A stretch of DNA of 64,000 bases, taken from contig JAICLL010000010.1 in assembly GCA_025927475.1 (NCBI GenBank), positions 1 through 64,000 on the forward strand, read 5' to 3'. The notes beneath the pieces are model-generated. The model was not told where the DNA came from. It saw only the letters and a list, made by a program, of their open reading frames with translations, and did no database searches. Positions 10,109 through 19,900 of this stretch are shown in pieces. A program made the translations under genes and the position numbers. Position 1 is the first letter of the stretch; every line of letters begins with the position of its first letter. The DNA comes from Pirellulales bacterium. Its GTDB lineage: Bacteria > Planctomycetota > Planctomycetia > Pirellulales > JAICIG01.

Positions 10109-10653
10109 CGAGGGCTGCCCTCCCGCGTGCGTCGCTGCCAATCGTCGCGGACGCGGCTGAAGAACGCCTGAAAATCATCGCGGCGATAATCGGGATAGGT
10201 CCATTCGCGCGGTTGCCAGCGTCCGCCGCGGAAATACAGCGTCACTTCGGCATAGATGCCGCGCCCAAGGTAGAGGCGGTGTGAATGGTCTTTGGTCGAG
10301 GCCAGCACCAGCTTGGCGGCCGTCAAGTAGCCGGGGTCGAGATTCAAAGGCCGCGGCTCGGGCCAGGCAGACGCCCGGGCGTATTCTTCTTCCCAGGCAT
10401 TGGTTTGCAGTTTCACATCGATCAATTGTTCGGGCGGCATGGGCCGTTCAAACACCAGGAATTGTTTGAGCAACCCGCTGCCCATCGTGCTCTGGTAATA
10501 ATCGGTTTCGGTGAAGGCAAAGGCTTCGCTGCGATCGGCGATCGGTCCCCAGGCCGCCGCGCTTTGCTGGGCCGCCCATTGCAAGGCGTCTTCATAGCGG
10601 CTGACGGCCGCCAGTAAGAACGGTACGGGGGGGTGTGGAGCGGGCTGGCCCAT
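10105..10653 (-). CDS. DUF4416 family protein
   Basis: MGQPAPHPPVPFLLAAVSRYEDALQ..FAFTETDYYQSTMGSGLLKQFLVFERPMPPEQLIDVKLQTNAWE..RPLNLDPGYLTAAKLVLASTKDHSHRLYLGRGIYAEVTL; start at CAT 10651-10653. Confidence 0.85.
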   Translation of the reverse strand: MGQPAPHPPVPFLLAAVSRYEDALQWAAQQSAAAWGPIADRSEAFAFTETDYYQSTMGSGLLKQFLVFERPMPPEQLIDVKLQTNAWEEEYARASAWPEPRPLNLDPGYLTAAKLVLASTKDHSHRLYLGRGIYAEVTLYFRGGRWQPREWTYPDYRRDDFQAFFSRVRDDWQRRTREGSPR

Positions 10654-10719
10654 GCAATCAATAATAATCGAATTAGCTGCAAAAAGAACGAGTTGCGGCT
10701 TTGGCGCGGCAGGTCCATA

Positions 10720-11736
10720 ATGGGGCAGATTCTTCTGCAACCATGGACTGAGGGGAGCAAGATGCTGAGCCAAGGCCGTTTGGATCCGGAATTGGATTGG
10801 GTGAAAGAATTGCGGCTTGACCGGTTTACTCCGGCCTACAGCACGCCGAGCGGTGCGCTCTTTCGACTGGATGCGATCAAACTGCTATCCACATTGCCTA
10901 GCAATAGCGTTGATTTGGTGCTTACATCGCCTCCGTTCGCTTTGACTCGTAAAAAGGAATATGGCAACGAGCCGCTTGAACTCTACATCAGCTGGTTCAT
11001 GCCGTTTTGTGCGGAGATCAAGCGAGTATTAAAGCCGACCGGTAGTTTTGTGCTCGACATCGGAGGGGCGTGGAAGCCTGGTGTCCCGGTGCGTAGCGTC
11101 TACCATTTCGAGCTCGCCGTACGGCTGGCGAAAGATTTCCACCTCGCCCAAGAGTTTTACTGGTACAATCCATCCAGGCTCCCGACGCCCGCCGAATGGG
11201 TGACGGTTCGTCGGTTGAGGGTCAAAGACGCTGTGAACATGGTTTGGTGGTTCTCGAAGACGGAATGGCCCAAAGCAGACAACCGCCGCGTTCTTCAACC
11301 CTATAGTGAAAGCATGAAAGGGCTTATCAAGCACGGCTATAAGGCGATGAAACGTCCGTCGGGGCACGACATCTCTACGAAGTTCCAACGCGACAACGGG
11401 GGCGCCATTCCACCGAACCTGATTTCGATCGCGAACACAGAATCCAACAGCGCGTATTTGCGCGCGTGCCGAGATCGGGGCATCAAGCCGCATCCGGCGC
11501 GATACCCGGAGCAACTGGTCAAGTTCTTCATCGACTTTCTCACCGACCGGGGCGACCTTATCGTGGATCCGTTCGCTGGCAGCAATGTGACCGGCTCAGT
11601 CAGTAACCAACATGGTCGGCGATGGCTTGCCTCGGAAATTGAACCGAAATATGTGGAAGGATCGATGATTCGCTTCGAATGTGGGCCGCTATTCGATAAG
11701 CTATCGTCATCAACTGCGAACTCGCAAAGGGGCTAA
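10720..11736 (+). CDS. DNA methyltransferase (SPPF-type, probably N4-cytosine, beta-class motif order)
   Basis: VDLVLTSPPFALTRKKEYGN catalytic motif followed C-terminally by DPFAGSNVTGSVSNQHGRRWLASEIEPKYV SAM-binding motif; ORF 10633..11736, likely start 10720 or 10762. Confidence 0.9.
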   Translation: MGQILLQPWTEGSKMLSQGRLDPELDWVKELRLDRFTPAYSTPSGALFRLDAIKLLSTLPSNSVDLVLTSPPFALTRKKEYGNEPLELYISWFMPFCAEIKRVLKPTGSFVLDIGGAWKPGVPVRSVYHFELAVRLAKDFHLAQEFYWYNPSRLPTPAEWVTVRRLRVKDAVNMVWWFSKTEWPKADNRRVLQPYSESMKGLIKHGYKAMKRPSGHDISTKFQRDNGGAIPPNLISIANTESNSAYLRACRDRGIKPHPARYPEQLVKFFIDFLTDRGDLIVDPFAGSNVTGSVSNQHGRRWLASEIEPKYVEGSMIRFECGPLFDKLSSSTANSQRG

Positions 11737-11742
11737 CGAAGA

Positions 11743-12777
11743 GTGCGTGGTACTCCGTTCCGCCGGCTCGTCGACGCATTCGTTGATCAGCTTGAACGAT
11801 CGAGCGCGACAGTCATCCGGGCCCGCGAAGTCGACAGCGATCGGCCAGCACGCTTGCGCGTGATCTCGGCCTCAGGAATGACGGATTGTATTTTATTTCT
11901 CTGGACTGTCACCGGCGGCGGGGGCGGGCCGGAAGTCCGTCCAGCCAATGAGCGCCGGATCCAGATGACGGGGGTGGCCGGCATTCCACTTGAGCCGGGT
12001 TCACGAACCTTGTTGGGCGGATGGAGCGAGGAATTCGGCGCATACAGTTTTTGGGACCCACGTAGGCACGCGCGATCAAGAAGCCGGTCGCCCAGCTTGC
12101 AGGTTACGGCGGAGACGCTCGACATGGCCGGACAGGCTGGCATTGCGACCTACCTTCGCCCAGCGGATCTCGGACGCGAGGTCGTTGTGGCTTTAGCGCC
12201 CGCGTCGTTGCTTTGGTACGTCGAGCATGGCTTGCCACTACATAACGCCGAAGAAGATGCGCTGGCGGCAGGCGAATTGGCGGACGCAACCCCGGACGAG
12301 GAACGGAATTTCATCGATGACTCGCAGACGCCATCACAAGCAGCGCGCCGATACGACCTTGTAGAAACCATGAGGCCATATCGAGACGCCAGGTTCCGGC
12401 GGCAAGTGCTCCATGCATATCGGTTCCGATGCACGGTCTGCCGCTACGCGCTCAAACTGGTAGACGCGGCACATATCGTTCCGGTGTCTTTCCCGGAATC
12501 GACTGATGCTGTGACGAACGGCTTAGCTCTTTGCAGGCTGCATCACGCCGCGTACGATGGTGGTCTTCTCGGCATTCGGTCTGATTTTTCGCTACTCATC
12601 AACCACGATGTCGAGCGTCGGCTCACCGATCTTCGGCTGAGTAGCGGCCTAGCAGATTTTAAGGAGCGATTGCCCGAGCGTATAACGCCCCCGATGTCGA
12701 TCGAGGCAAGACCGACGCCGATGAACCTAATCCTCGGATTGCGCGCCCGGCGGTGGCCGACTTCGCTGATCGCATGA
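11743..12777 (+). CDS. HNH endonuclease, probable cognate restriction enzyme
   Basis: GTG start 6 bp after the methyltransferase stop; CTVCRYALKLVDAAHIVPVSFPESTDAVTNGLALCRLHHAAYDGGLL HNH motif. Confidence 0.85.
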   Translation: MRGTPFRRLVDAFVDQLERSSATVIRAREVDSDRPARLRVISASGMTDCILFLWTVTGGGGGPEVRPANERRIQMTGVAGIPLEPGSRTLLGGWSEEFGAYSFWDPRRHARSRSRSPSLQVTAETLDMAGQAGIATYLRPADLGREVVVALAPASLLWYVEHGLPLHNAEEDALAAGELADATPDEERNFIDDSQTPSQAARRYDLVETMRPYRDARFRRQVLHAYRFRCTVCRYALKLVDAAHIVPVSFPESTDAVTNGLALCRLHHAAYDGGLLGIRSDFSLLINHDVERRLTDLRLSSGLADFKERLPERITPPMSIEARPTPMNLILGLRARRWPTSLIA

Positions 12778-12934
12778 GCGAGAAGACCCCCGGAAATCGA
12801 GCACGCAACTTTTTGATTCGCCTGACCTTACCATTTCCCCGGGCTTTCGGACTTGCCACGAGTGCCCCGATCCTTTACCAATACGTCGATTCTTGGGATG
12901 ATGGTCTAAGAATCGCGTTTTTTCTGAGTACGTA

Positions 12935-13408
12935 GTGCCGTTTATGATCGACGTTCACGAGCCGGCTGACGTAGCCGGCGCGACCCTGCTTCGCCCCTGC
13001 CCGGCTGCCGATGAGTTCGAGTTCGTCGGGCGGCATTTGCTGGCCAGCTACGTGGGCTGCGACGCCGCGGCCTTGGCCGATGAAACGGCCTTGCTGGCCG
13101 CCATGAAAGCCGCCGTCAAGGCCTCGGGCGCCACGCTCATCAGCAGCGTGCAGCATTCGTTCACGCCCTCGGGCATGACCGCCGTGATGCTGCTGTCGGA
13201 GAGCCACGCCAGCATCCACACCTATCCCGAACACCGGGCCTGCTTTGTCGATTTGTTTACCTGCGGTCGCAGTTGCAGCGCTGAACGGTTCGACGCGGTG
13301 ATGTGCAAATACCTCAAGCCGACCCGCGTCGATCGCCGGACCATCTTACGTCACGGAGCCGCCGACGGCCGCCTCTCGGACGATCGGTTCAACGAGTGGG
13401 CGGCATAA
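12935..13408 (+). CDS. speD: S-adenosylmethionine decarboxylase proenzyme
   Basis: VGRHLLASYVGCD..SGATLISSVQHSFTPSGMTAVMLLSESHASIHTYPEHRACFVDLFTCG including ESH processing site. Confidence 0.95.
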   Translation: MPFMIDVHEPADVAGATLLRPCPAADEFEFVGRHLLASYVGCDAAALADETALLAAMKAAVKASGATLISSVQHSFTPSGMTAVMLLSESHASIHTYPEHRACFVDLFTCGRSCSAERFDAVMCKYLKPTRVDRRTILRHGAADGRLSDDRFNEWAA

Positions 13409-13432
13409 CGTCGCCTTTCGCCGGAGCGAACC

Positions 13433-13577
13433 TAAATGACCTTGCACGATCGTGGGAATGCGGAACCTGGAAGCCCGACGCGTAAGCGAGGGGGGTGGAC
13501 CGGTTTTTCCCTCGCTAACGCGTCGGGCTTCCACATCGGGGGCGTCTCATCCTGATATTGGCCTCCACGGTCATTTA
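13433..13577. repeat. Nested inverted repeats in speD-speE spacer (family B)
   Basis: Outer taaatgacc (13433-13441)/ggtcattta (13569-13577); inner ggaagcccgacgcgtaagcgaggg (13469-13492)/ccctcgctaacgcgtcgggcttcc (13509-13532). Confidence 0.85.
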
Positions 13578-13588
13578 GCGACTCCCGA

Positions 13589-13646
13589 CGGCACAAGGGC
13601 CGGGGCTACCGAGTTCACCACCCGGCCACAAGGGCCGGGCCTACCG
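13589..13646. repeat. Repeat family E (ccggccacaagggccggggctaccg), two copies in speD-speE spacer
   Basis: cggcacaagggccggggctaccg (13589-13611) and ccggccacaagggccgggcctaccg (13622-13646). Confidence 0.8.
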
Positions 13647-13663
13647 AAATCGCATATTCACTG

Positions 13664-14731
13664 ATGATGGATCGTTCGCTCTCGCCGCCGACGCGGCCTT
13701 ATCCGCTGCCGCCGCTGCCGCCCAACCGGTTTTACGTCGATCGTGTCGATCCGGCCAGCGTGGGCGATGGCGCGCTGGTGCTGGTCGAAGATTCCGACGC
13801 CTTCGACCGCTATCATTACCGCCTCAAGCAGGTGGCCTACCAAGGTCGGACGGCTTTCCAGAATGTTCTGATTGCCGACACCTATAACTTTGGCCGCGTG
13901 CTGGTGCTCGACGGCGCCATTCAAAGCTCCAGCGACGATGAAAAGCTGTATCACGAACTGCTGGTGCAACCGGCCATGCTGCGGCATCCCGATCCGCGCC
14001 AGGTGCTGATCATCGGCGGCGGCGAAGGGGCGACGCTGCGCGAGGCGCTCGTCCACCGCTCGGTGCAGTCGGCCACGATGGTCGATCTCGATCGCGAGGT
14101 GGTCGAGCTGTGCCGCGAGCACCTGCGGCGCTGGCATCAGGGGGCTTTTGACGATCCGCGCGCCCGGCTGGTGTTCGACGATGGCCGCAAGTTTGTGGCC
14201 GCCGCCGACGATCTCTACGACGTGGTGATCATCGACGTGGTCGATATGCTCGACAACGGGCCAGCCCAGGCGCTCTACACACGGCAGTTTTACGAGCTGC
14301 TGCGAGGCCGCTTGCGGCCCGGCGGCCTGCTGGTGGTGCAGGGTCTCGAGTTTTCGTTCCTTGATGACAAGCAACACGTCGCTCTCTCGCGCACGTTGCG
14401 GGCGGTTTTTGCGGAAGTACATAGCTACCGGGTACATGTGCCCTCGTTCTTGGCATCGTGGGGCTTTTTGATGGCGTCCGATTGGTTCGCCCCGAGCGAG
14501 TGGAGCGCCAGCGATATCGATCGGGCGATTGTCGCCAAACTCGGCACGCAGTGGTTGAACCATCTGACGGGCGATTTCCTTAAAAGCTGCTTCACTCACT
14601 GTAAGGAAACGCAGTTTCTGCTCTCGCTGCCGGGACCGATTCTGGAGGACGACGTGCCGTTCCTTCCGCCACCCGATATCGAAGACGTCGAACCCGACGC
14701 GGCGCAATTTCCGATTCTTCCCACGCAGTGA
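13664..14731 (+). CDS. speE: Spermidine synthase
   Basis: LIIGGGEGATLREALVHRSVQSATMVDLDREVVELCREHL..DPRARLVFDDGRKFV..YDVVIIDVVD; downstream of speD. Confidence 0.93.
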   Translation: MMDRSLSPPTRPYPLPPLPPNRFYVDRVDPASVGDGALVLVEDSDAFDRYHYRLKQVAYQGRTAFQNVLIADTYNFGRVLVLDGAIQSSSDDEKLYHELLVQPAMLRHPDPRQVLIIGGGEGATLREALVHRSVQSATMVDLDREVVELCREHLRRWHQGAFDDPRARLVFDDGRKFVAAADDLYDVVIIDVVDMLDNGPAQALYTRQFYELLRGRLRPGGLLVVQGLEFSFLDDKQHVALSRTLRAVFAEVHSYRVHVPSFLASWGFLMASDWFAPSEWSASDIDRAIVAKLGTQWLNHLTGDFLKSCFTHCKETQFLLSLPGPILEDDVPFLPPPDIEDVEPDAAQFPILPTQ

Positions 14732-15642
14732 ACCGCGAGCTTTCGCCAGGCGAAAGGCGATTTGGTATGGCCGACACCGGCGGGCCCACGAGCGGCGCAG
14801 CGGCCCAGGAAGCCGCCCATGCCTTGCGCATTCGGTTCGGTGAAGCGCAGGCGAGCGAGCGATCGGTCGTGCGCACGTTTCACGATCCGTATGTGCGCGA
14901 GGCGGTCAGCAAGCCCTTGGGCGTCGATGAAGTGCTGGCTACCGCTGCCCTAGCAAGTCCGCCGCTCGATCGGCTCGATTTTCTGTTTTTGCCCAGCGGC
15001 TCGGCCTCACCCATTGAACTGCAACGACGGGCCGAAGCCTGGATGAACGACCCGGCGTTTTCTCCCGCCGCGCCCACCATCGACCTGGTGCTGCAAAGCG
15101 ATCGGGTGTTGTGGCGGCCGGGTCGGGCGGTGCTGCTGGGCACAAGCCGCCGAATGCCCGAAATGCTGGCCGGGCTGGTCGATTTTTCTTTTTATGAAAG
15201 CGAACTACGTCGCCTGGAGCAAGAGCTGCAAGACGCCTGGGCGACCGCCGAAGCCGATGTTCTCTTGACGCACGGAATCGGCCGCGCGTCGCTGGCCCGG
15301 CAAGAGCATGTCAATCAGATGACTCGCAGTACGGCCTTGCGGCGGATCCGCTTCGCGCGGCTTTCGCCCCATCTCGAAAAGGCCCCGGCCACGCTGCCGG
15401 GCGCCGGTCGGCGGCTGGCCACCGAGTTGGCTATGCAAGCCGAAGTCGCCGAGCGCTTGAAGTATATCGACGACCGCTTAGAGGTCTTCGAAGACCTGTA
15501 TGAATTGGCCAACGACCGGCTCAGCGAATTTCGTTACTTCAGCCGAGAGTATCGGCTGGAGGCCTGGATCGTCGTGCTGTTGGTGTTCGAGTCGCTGCTG
15601 ATCATCGGCGAGCTGGCGATTTCTTGGTATCTATCGGAGTAG
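14728..15642 (+). CDS. Hypothetical protein, possibly RMD1/YagE-like (DUF155)
   Basis: C-terminal YIDDRLEVFEDLYELANDRLSEFRYFSREYRLEAWIVVLLVFESLLIIGELAISWYL matches the RMD1-like helix + TM layout; GTG 14728 overlaps the speE stop, alternative ATG 14767. Confidence 0.7.
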   Translation: MNRELSPGERRFGMADTGGPTSGAAAQEAAHALRIRFGEAQASERSVVRTFHDPYVREAVSKPLGVDEVLATAALASPPLDRLDFLFLPSGSASPIELQRRAEAWMNDPAFSPAAPTIDLVLQSDRVLWRPGRAVLLGTSRRMPEMLAGLVDFSFYESELRRLEQELQDAWATAEADVLLTHGIGRASLARQEHVNQMTRSTALRRIRFARLSPHLEKAPATLPGAGRRLATELAMQAEVAERLKYIDDRLEVFEDLYELANDRLSEFRYFSREYRLEAWIVVLLVFESLLIIGELAISWYLSE

Positions 15643-15648
15643 GGCGGC

Positions 15649-15909
15649 TTATCGCATTCGTACCCCGGCCTCTTGGACATCGCCGAGGGCTTTTTCTTCG
15701 TCGGCGGCGTTGGCGATGCGGTTCAACTCTGCCCGGGCTTGCTGGCGAGAGACTCCATAACGCGAGGCATAGGCATCGACCGCCTGCGGGGTGTAGGCGC
15801 GGCCCATTGATTGGGGCTTGACCTTTTCCGGCGTTTCACAGCCGCCTGCCATTGCCGCTGCGAAGCCAACCACCATTGCCGCGCCGCGGCGGCGATACCA
15901 AGTACTCAT
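15649..15909 (-). CDS. Small hypothetical lipoprotein
   Basis: Signal with lipobox-like AMAGGCE, 86 aa. Confidence 0.55.
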   Translation of the reverse strand: MSTWYRRRGAAMVVGFAAAMAGGCETPEKVKPQSMGRAYTPQAVDAYASRYGVSRQQARAELNRIANAADEEKALGDVQEAGVRMR

Positions 15910-16045
15910 GGTTTCTCCTGGTCACCCTCGGGAAGTGGGCGGCGATCATAGCGGCATCGTCCCCGGGGGCCAAGCCAGATTGTCGCAGTGAGTGACCCGC
16001 GATGCCCCGGCAGGGCCGCCGGGGCATCGCGGGCACTACGAGAGG

Positions 16046-16261
16046 CTAGCCCGTGCAGGCCAACTGGGCAGTCTGGACGCTGGGATCCCAGTTTTGGCGG
16101 TCTTGCTCCAGACGCTGAAAGACCTCTTGGCGGTGAATGGGCACTTCGGCGGGACCGTCGAAGCCCAGCCTGACCTTGTCGCCCCGGACTTCCAGGACCG
16201 TGACGGTGATGTTGCCGTCGATGACGATTTGCTCTCCACGAGTGCGAGATAGAACGAGCAT
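16046..16261 (-). CDS. csrA: Carbon storage regulator CsrA
   Basis: MLVLSRTRGEQIVIDGNITVTVLEVRGDKVRLGFDGPAEVPIHRQEVFQRL. Confidence 0.97.
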   Translation of the reverse strand: MLVLSRTRGEQIVIDGNITVTVLEVRGDKVRLGFDGPAEVPIHRQEVFQRLEQDRQNWDPSVQTAQLACTG

Positions 16262-16449
16262 GAGTTTCCCTACCCTTTGCCTGGTACGGCGGTTACGAAC
16301 GGAATAAATTCCGTCCTACGTAAAAAAAGACGCGACTGCCCGATGCGCCGTTACCAGACTCATGCCGGTTGGCCCAAGACTCATGCCGGTTGGCCCAGAC
16401 TTATGTGGGTCGGCAGAGTGTTGCTCGATCGTGAAGCATCATCGGTGAA

Positions 16450-16487
16450 CAAAAAAACCTCTGTCGCGCCGCGGGGGCACGCAGAGG
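16450..16487 (-). terminator. Putative rho-independent terminator (minus strand)
   Basis: Minus strand reads CCTCTGCGTGCC-CCCGC-GGCGCGACAGAGG followed by TTTTTTT. Confidence 0.55.
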
Positions 16488-16590
16488 CCGTCACAACCTT
16501 TGGTCATTGTCCGCCTTGAACAAGGCCGCCCGAGAAAGTACCTAGAGTAAAACGAGGCGTCAAGAGCAGTTTTTGGGTTTATGGCTCTTC

Positions 16591-16926
16591 CGCAGAATCT
16601 GTGGATAGCTTTCGCACTGGTTCGCAGCGCGACCCTGCGTTTTCTGAGGGATGGCCGGGCAAATAAATGAGGTGCTGACTGACGAGTAAAGAACCCTGGC
16701 CCGCTATAGCGGGCCAGGGCCAAGCGAGTCATTTACCCGGAGCGGACCTGGCTATCCCTTGTCAGGTTGCTCGCCAGCAGAGCCCGACTCCGTTTCACCT
16801 ATCCGCCGATCATTCTACCACGAGTTATTGATGTTCAAATCGCCGCGCCATTTATTTGCCCGGCCAATGCCTGAAAAAAACGCATCCCGGCGCGGTTATA
16901 CGCCGGAATCACCCACAGATTCTGCG
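16591..16926. repeat. Inverted-repeat element (about 79-nt arms, central perfect 26-nt palindrome)
   Basis: Arm ends CGCAGAATCTGTGG (16591-16604) and TGGCCGGGCAAATAAATG (16652-16669) recur as exact reverse complements at 16913-16926 and 16849-16866; centre CCCTGGCCCGCTATAGCGGGCCAGGG at 16694-16719. Confidence 0.8.
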
Positions 16927-16956
16927 CAGGAGCCGGGTTTTTTGTAGCCGGGTGCT

Positions 16957-19900
16957 TTACGTCTCCGAAGGCGCCGGCTCCGCCTCGCGATGCACGCCAA
17001 TCTGGTCAACGCCGTCGCCGTCCCAGTCGCCCACGACGGGCCGATGGTCGGCGTCGCCTAAGTTATGGTGCTGGTCGTGCTCGTCGAGGGCGCCATCGTG
17101 GTTGATGTCGATGTGCCACTGGCCGTCGCGATAAACGCCCAGTTCGTCGACGCCGTCGCCATCGAAATCGCCCACCACCGGACGGTCGCCCTTTTGCCCC
17201 ATGCGCAGCGAAATGTCGTGCGGGCCGCGCTTGCCGTCGCCGTCGACATCGAGAATCCAATGGCCGTCGTGGAAGACGCCGATCGAGTCGACGCCGGTGC
17301 CCGTCCAGTCGCCGGTGACCGGAATATCGTCGAACGTGCCGAAGTGAAACACGTGGTCGATCAGGTCTGCTCGCAAAGCGCCGCCGCGGGTGCGCTTCAT
17401 CTGGCGATAGCCGTGGGTGGCTTCGGTCGGTTCGGGCGGCAGGTTCTTATGGCCGGCGGCGGCATTGCCCGGCTCGGGCAGTCCCGGTTCCTTCTGCACC
17501 GCCCGTGGATCGCCGGCCCAGGCAGGACCATAAATGCCGATGTCGGTCTTGCCGTCGCCGTCCCAATCGCCGGTCACCGGCTTGTCGTCGCGGTTGCCTA
17601 GCCGCGCCCACAGATCGCCTTCGTCCCAGATGCCGTTGCCGTTCAGGTCGATGAACCACTCGCCATCTTTGAACACGCCCACGTCGGTCAGGCCGTCGCC
17701 ATCGAAGTCGCCGGTGACAGGCGTGCCGCCCAGTTTGCCGAAGACCAGCTTGCGGGCCTCCTCGGCCTGGGGATGCTGCGGATGCAAGGTCCACAGACCA
17801 TCACGCATGCGGGCGTTGTACCAGGCGGCCACGTCTGCCCGCATGCGAACCGTTTGCATGGCGCCGCCGAGTGCCGCTCGGTCGCCGCGGGCCATGCCGG
17901 CATCGATTACGCTCAGGTGCCAGGTGATGCCCGACACCGGAGAGCTGCCGAAGATGTACGGCGAGACGGCGGGCGAGGCCACCGGCTGGGCGATGGCAGG
18001 CGGCGTCGCCGGCAACACCGGCGCATTGGCGGCGAGCTGCGTGGGCGGATTGGGCGTCTCGGGGTTGGGAACCGGCGGTGTCGGCTGCGCCAGCAGAATC
18101 TCGCTGAAGTTGTTGTTGAGCGACGCGGCGCCGTTGCTGACCGGGATGCGCACAATTGCGTCGTGGTCGGCGCCGATGGACTGCACCAACGCATCGGAGG
18201 CCGAAACGCCGGCGCTCGGCACGCCGGCTTGAATCAACGTGGGACTGATCGCCAGACCGCCCAGCGTGCCGGCCTGGTCAATGCCGTCGATGTATCCATC
18301 GGGATGCACCTTGAGCACCGAATACAGCCCCGGCGGCAAGCCGCTGAACTGGTAAAAGCCATTGGCGTCGGTGGTCGTTTCGATGCGGTTGCCCGACCGA
18401 TCGAGCAGCGGCATACCGGTGGCGTCGGCCAGCAGCAGCGTGACGCCGGGCACCGGTGGATCACCGGGCACGCGCACGCCGTCGCGCAGGCTCGGCAGAT
18501 TGGCCAGAATGCCCGGTAGGTCTTGCGTGGGGTTGGCGGTGGTAATCGGCGGGCCATCGACAAACACAAACCCCGAGATGGTGCTGGGCGGCACCAGGCA
18601 GAAATTGTAACCGACGCCGATGACGCCGCTGTCGAGGTCGATGCCGGTGGTCTGGCCCTCGCCGGTGATCTGTCCGCCGGCGCTGCCCACGTGCTGGTCG
18701 CTATAAAAATATCCGGCGGGCGTGATTTCGCGCACGCCGTAGATGCCCGGATGCATGCCGCTGAACACGTATTGCCCGGCGGCGTCCGTCAGGGTGCTGC
18801 CGATGACGGTGTTGCCCGCGCCGAGCAATTGAATGGTCACGCCGGCCAGCGGCGGGTCGCTGGGCGTTGTCTCACAATCGCCATAGATTTCGAGCTTGAC
18901 GAAGCCGGCGATGCTGACGGGCAGGGCCTCGCAAAAATCGTAGCCCGTGGCGGCGGCGCCCGAACCCAGCGTGGCACCGGTGACATCGTTGAGACTGGCG
19001 ATGGCGCCGCCCGCCGTGCCCACATGCGCGTCGTCGTCAAAGTATCCGGCGGGCGTGATTTTGTGGACGCTATAGACGCCTGGCATCAAACCGCTAAAGG
19101 TATACACGCCGTTGGCGTCGGTCACCGCGGTGGCGATGACGTTGTCCGATGCGTCCCGCAGTTGCACCGTCACGCCTTGCAGCGGCGGAGCGTTGGGGTT
19201 CACATCGCAGTCGCCGTTGACGTCCACGTGTACGACGCCGCTGAGGCTGGCGGGCAAGCCCTCGCAAAAATCGTAGTTGAGGCCCTCGACGCCTGAAGTC
19301 AGCACCACGTTGCCGAGCGTCGAGACATCGACCATCGTTCCGCCGGCGCTGCCCACGTGGTTATCCGCGGCGAAGTAACCGGCGGGCGTTACGACATGCA
19401 CGCCGTAGGTGGCGGGCGGAAGCCCCGCGAAGTCATATTCACCCTGGGCATTGGTCGAGGTGGTTTTCAGCACCGCGCCATTGGCGTCGAGCAACTGCAC
19501 CGTGACGCCCGCAATCGGTGTGGCATTCGGATCGGTCTGGCAGTCGCCGTTCACGTCGGTGCGCACATGCCCGCTGATGCCGACGGGCAGGGCTTCGCAA
19601 AAGTCGTAGTCCAGTCCGTGGACGCCCGAAGTCAGCACCACGTTGCCGAGCGTCGAGATATCGACCATCGTTCCGCCGGCGCTGCCCACATGGTCGTCGG
19701 CGGCGAAATACCCGGCGGGCGTTACGACATGCACGCCGTAGGTGCTCGGCGGAAGTCCTTGAAAGGTGTATTCGCCGTTGGCGTCGGTGGACGTAGTCTT
19801 CAGCACGGTGCCATTCGCGTCGAGCAACTGCACCGTGACGCCGGCGATCGGCGTGGCATTCGGATCGGTCTGGCAGTCGCCGTTCACGTCGGTGCGCACA

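Noticed and set aside
8970-10178. N-terminal part of ORF 7317..10178
   Set aside because: Out-of-frame shadow of the WecA/MraY-like gene; true start is at 8969.
13658-14707. Minus-strand 349-aa ORF opposite speE
   Set aside because: Exact antisense shadow of spermidine synthase.
16759-17134. ORFs 16759..16947 and 16856..17134
   Set aside because: They lie across the inverted-repeat element and antisense to the surface protein; no independent support for coding.
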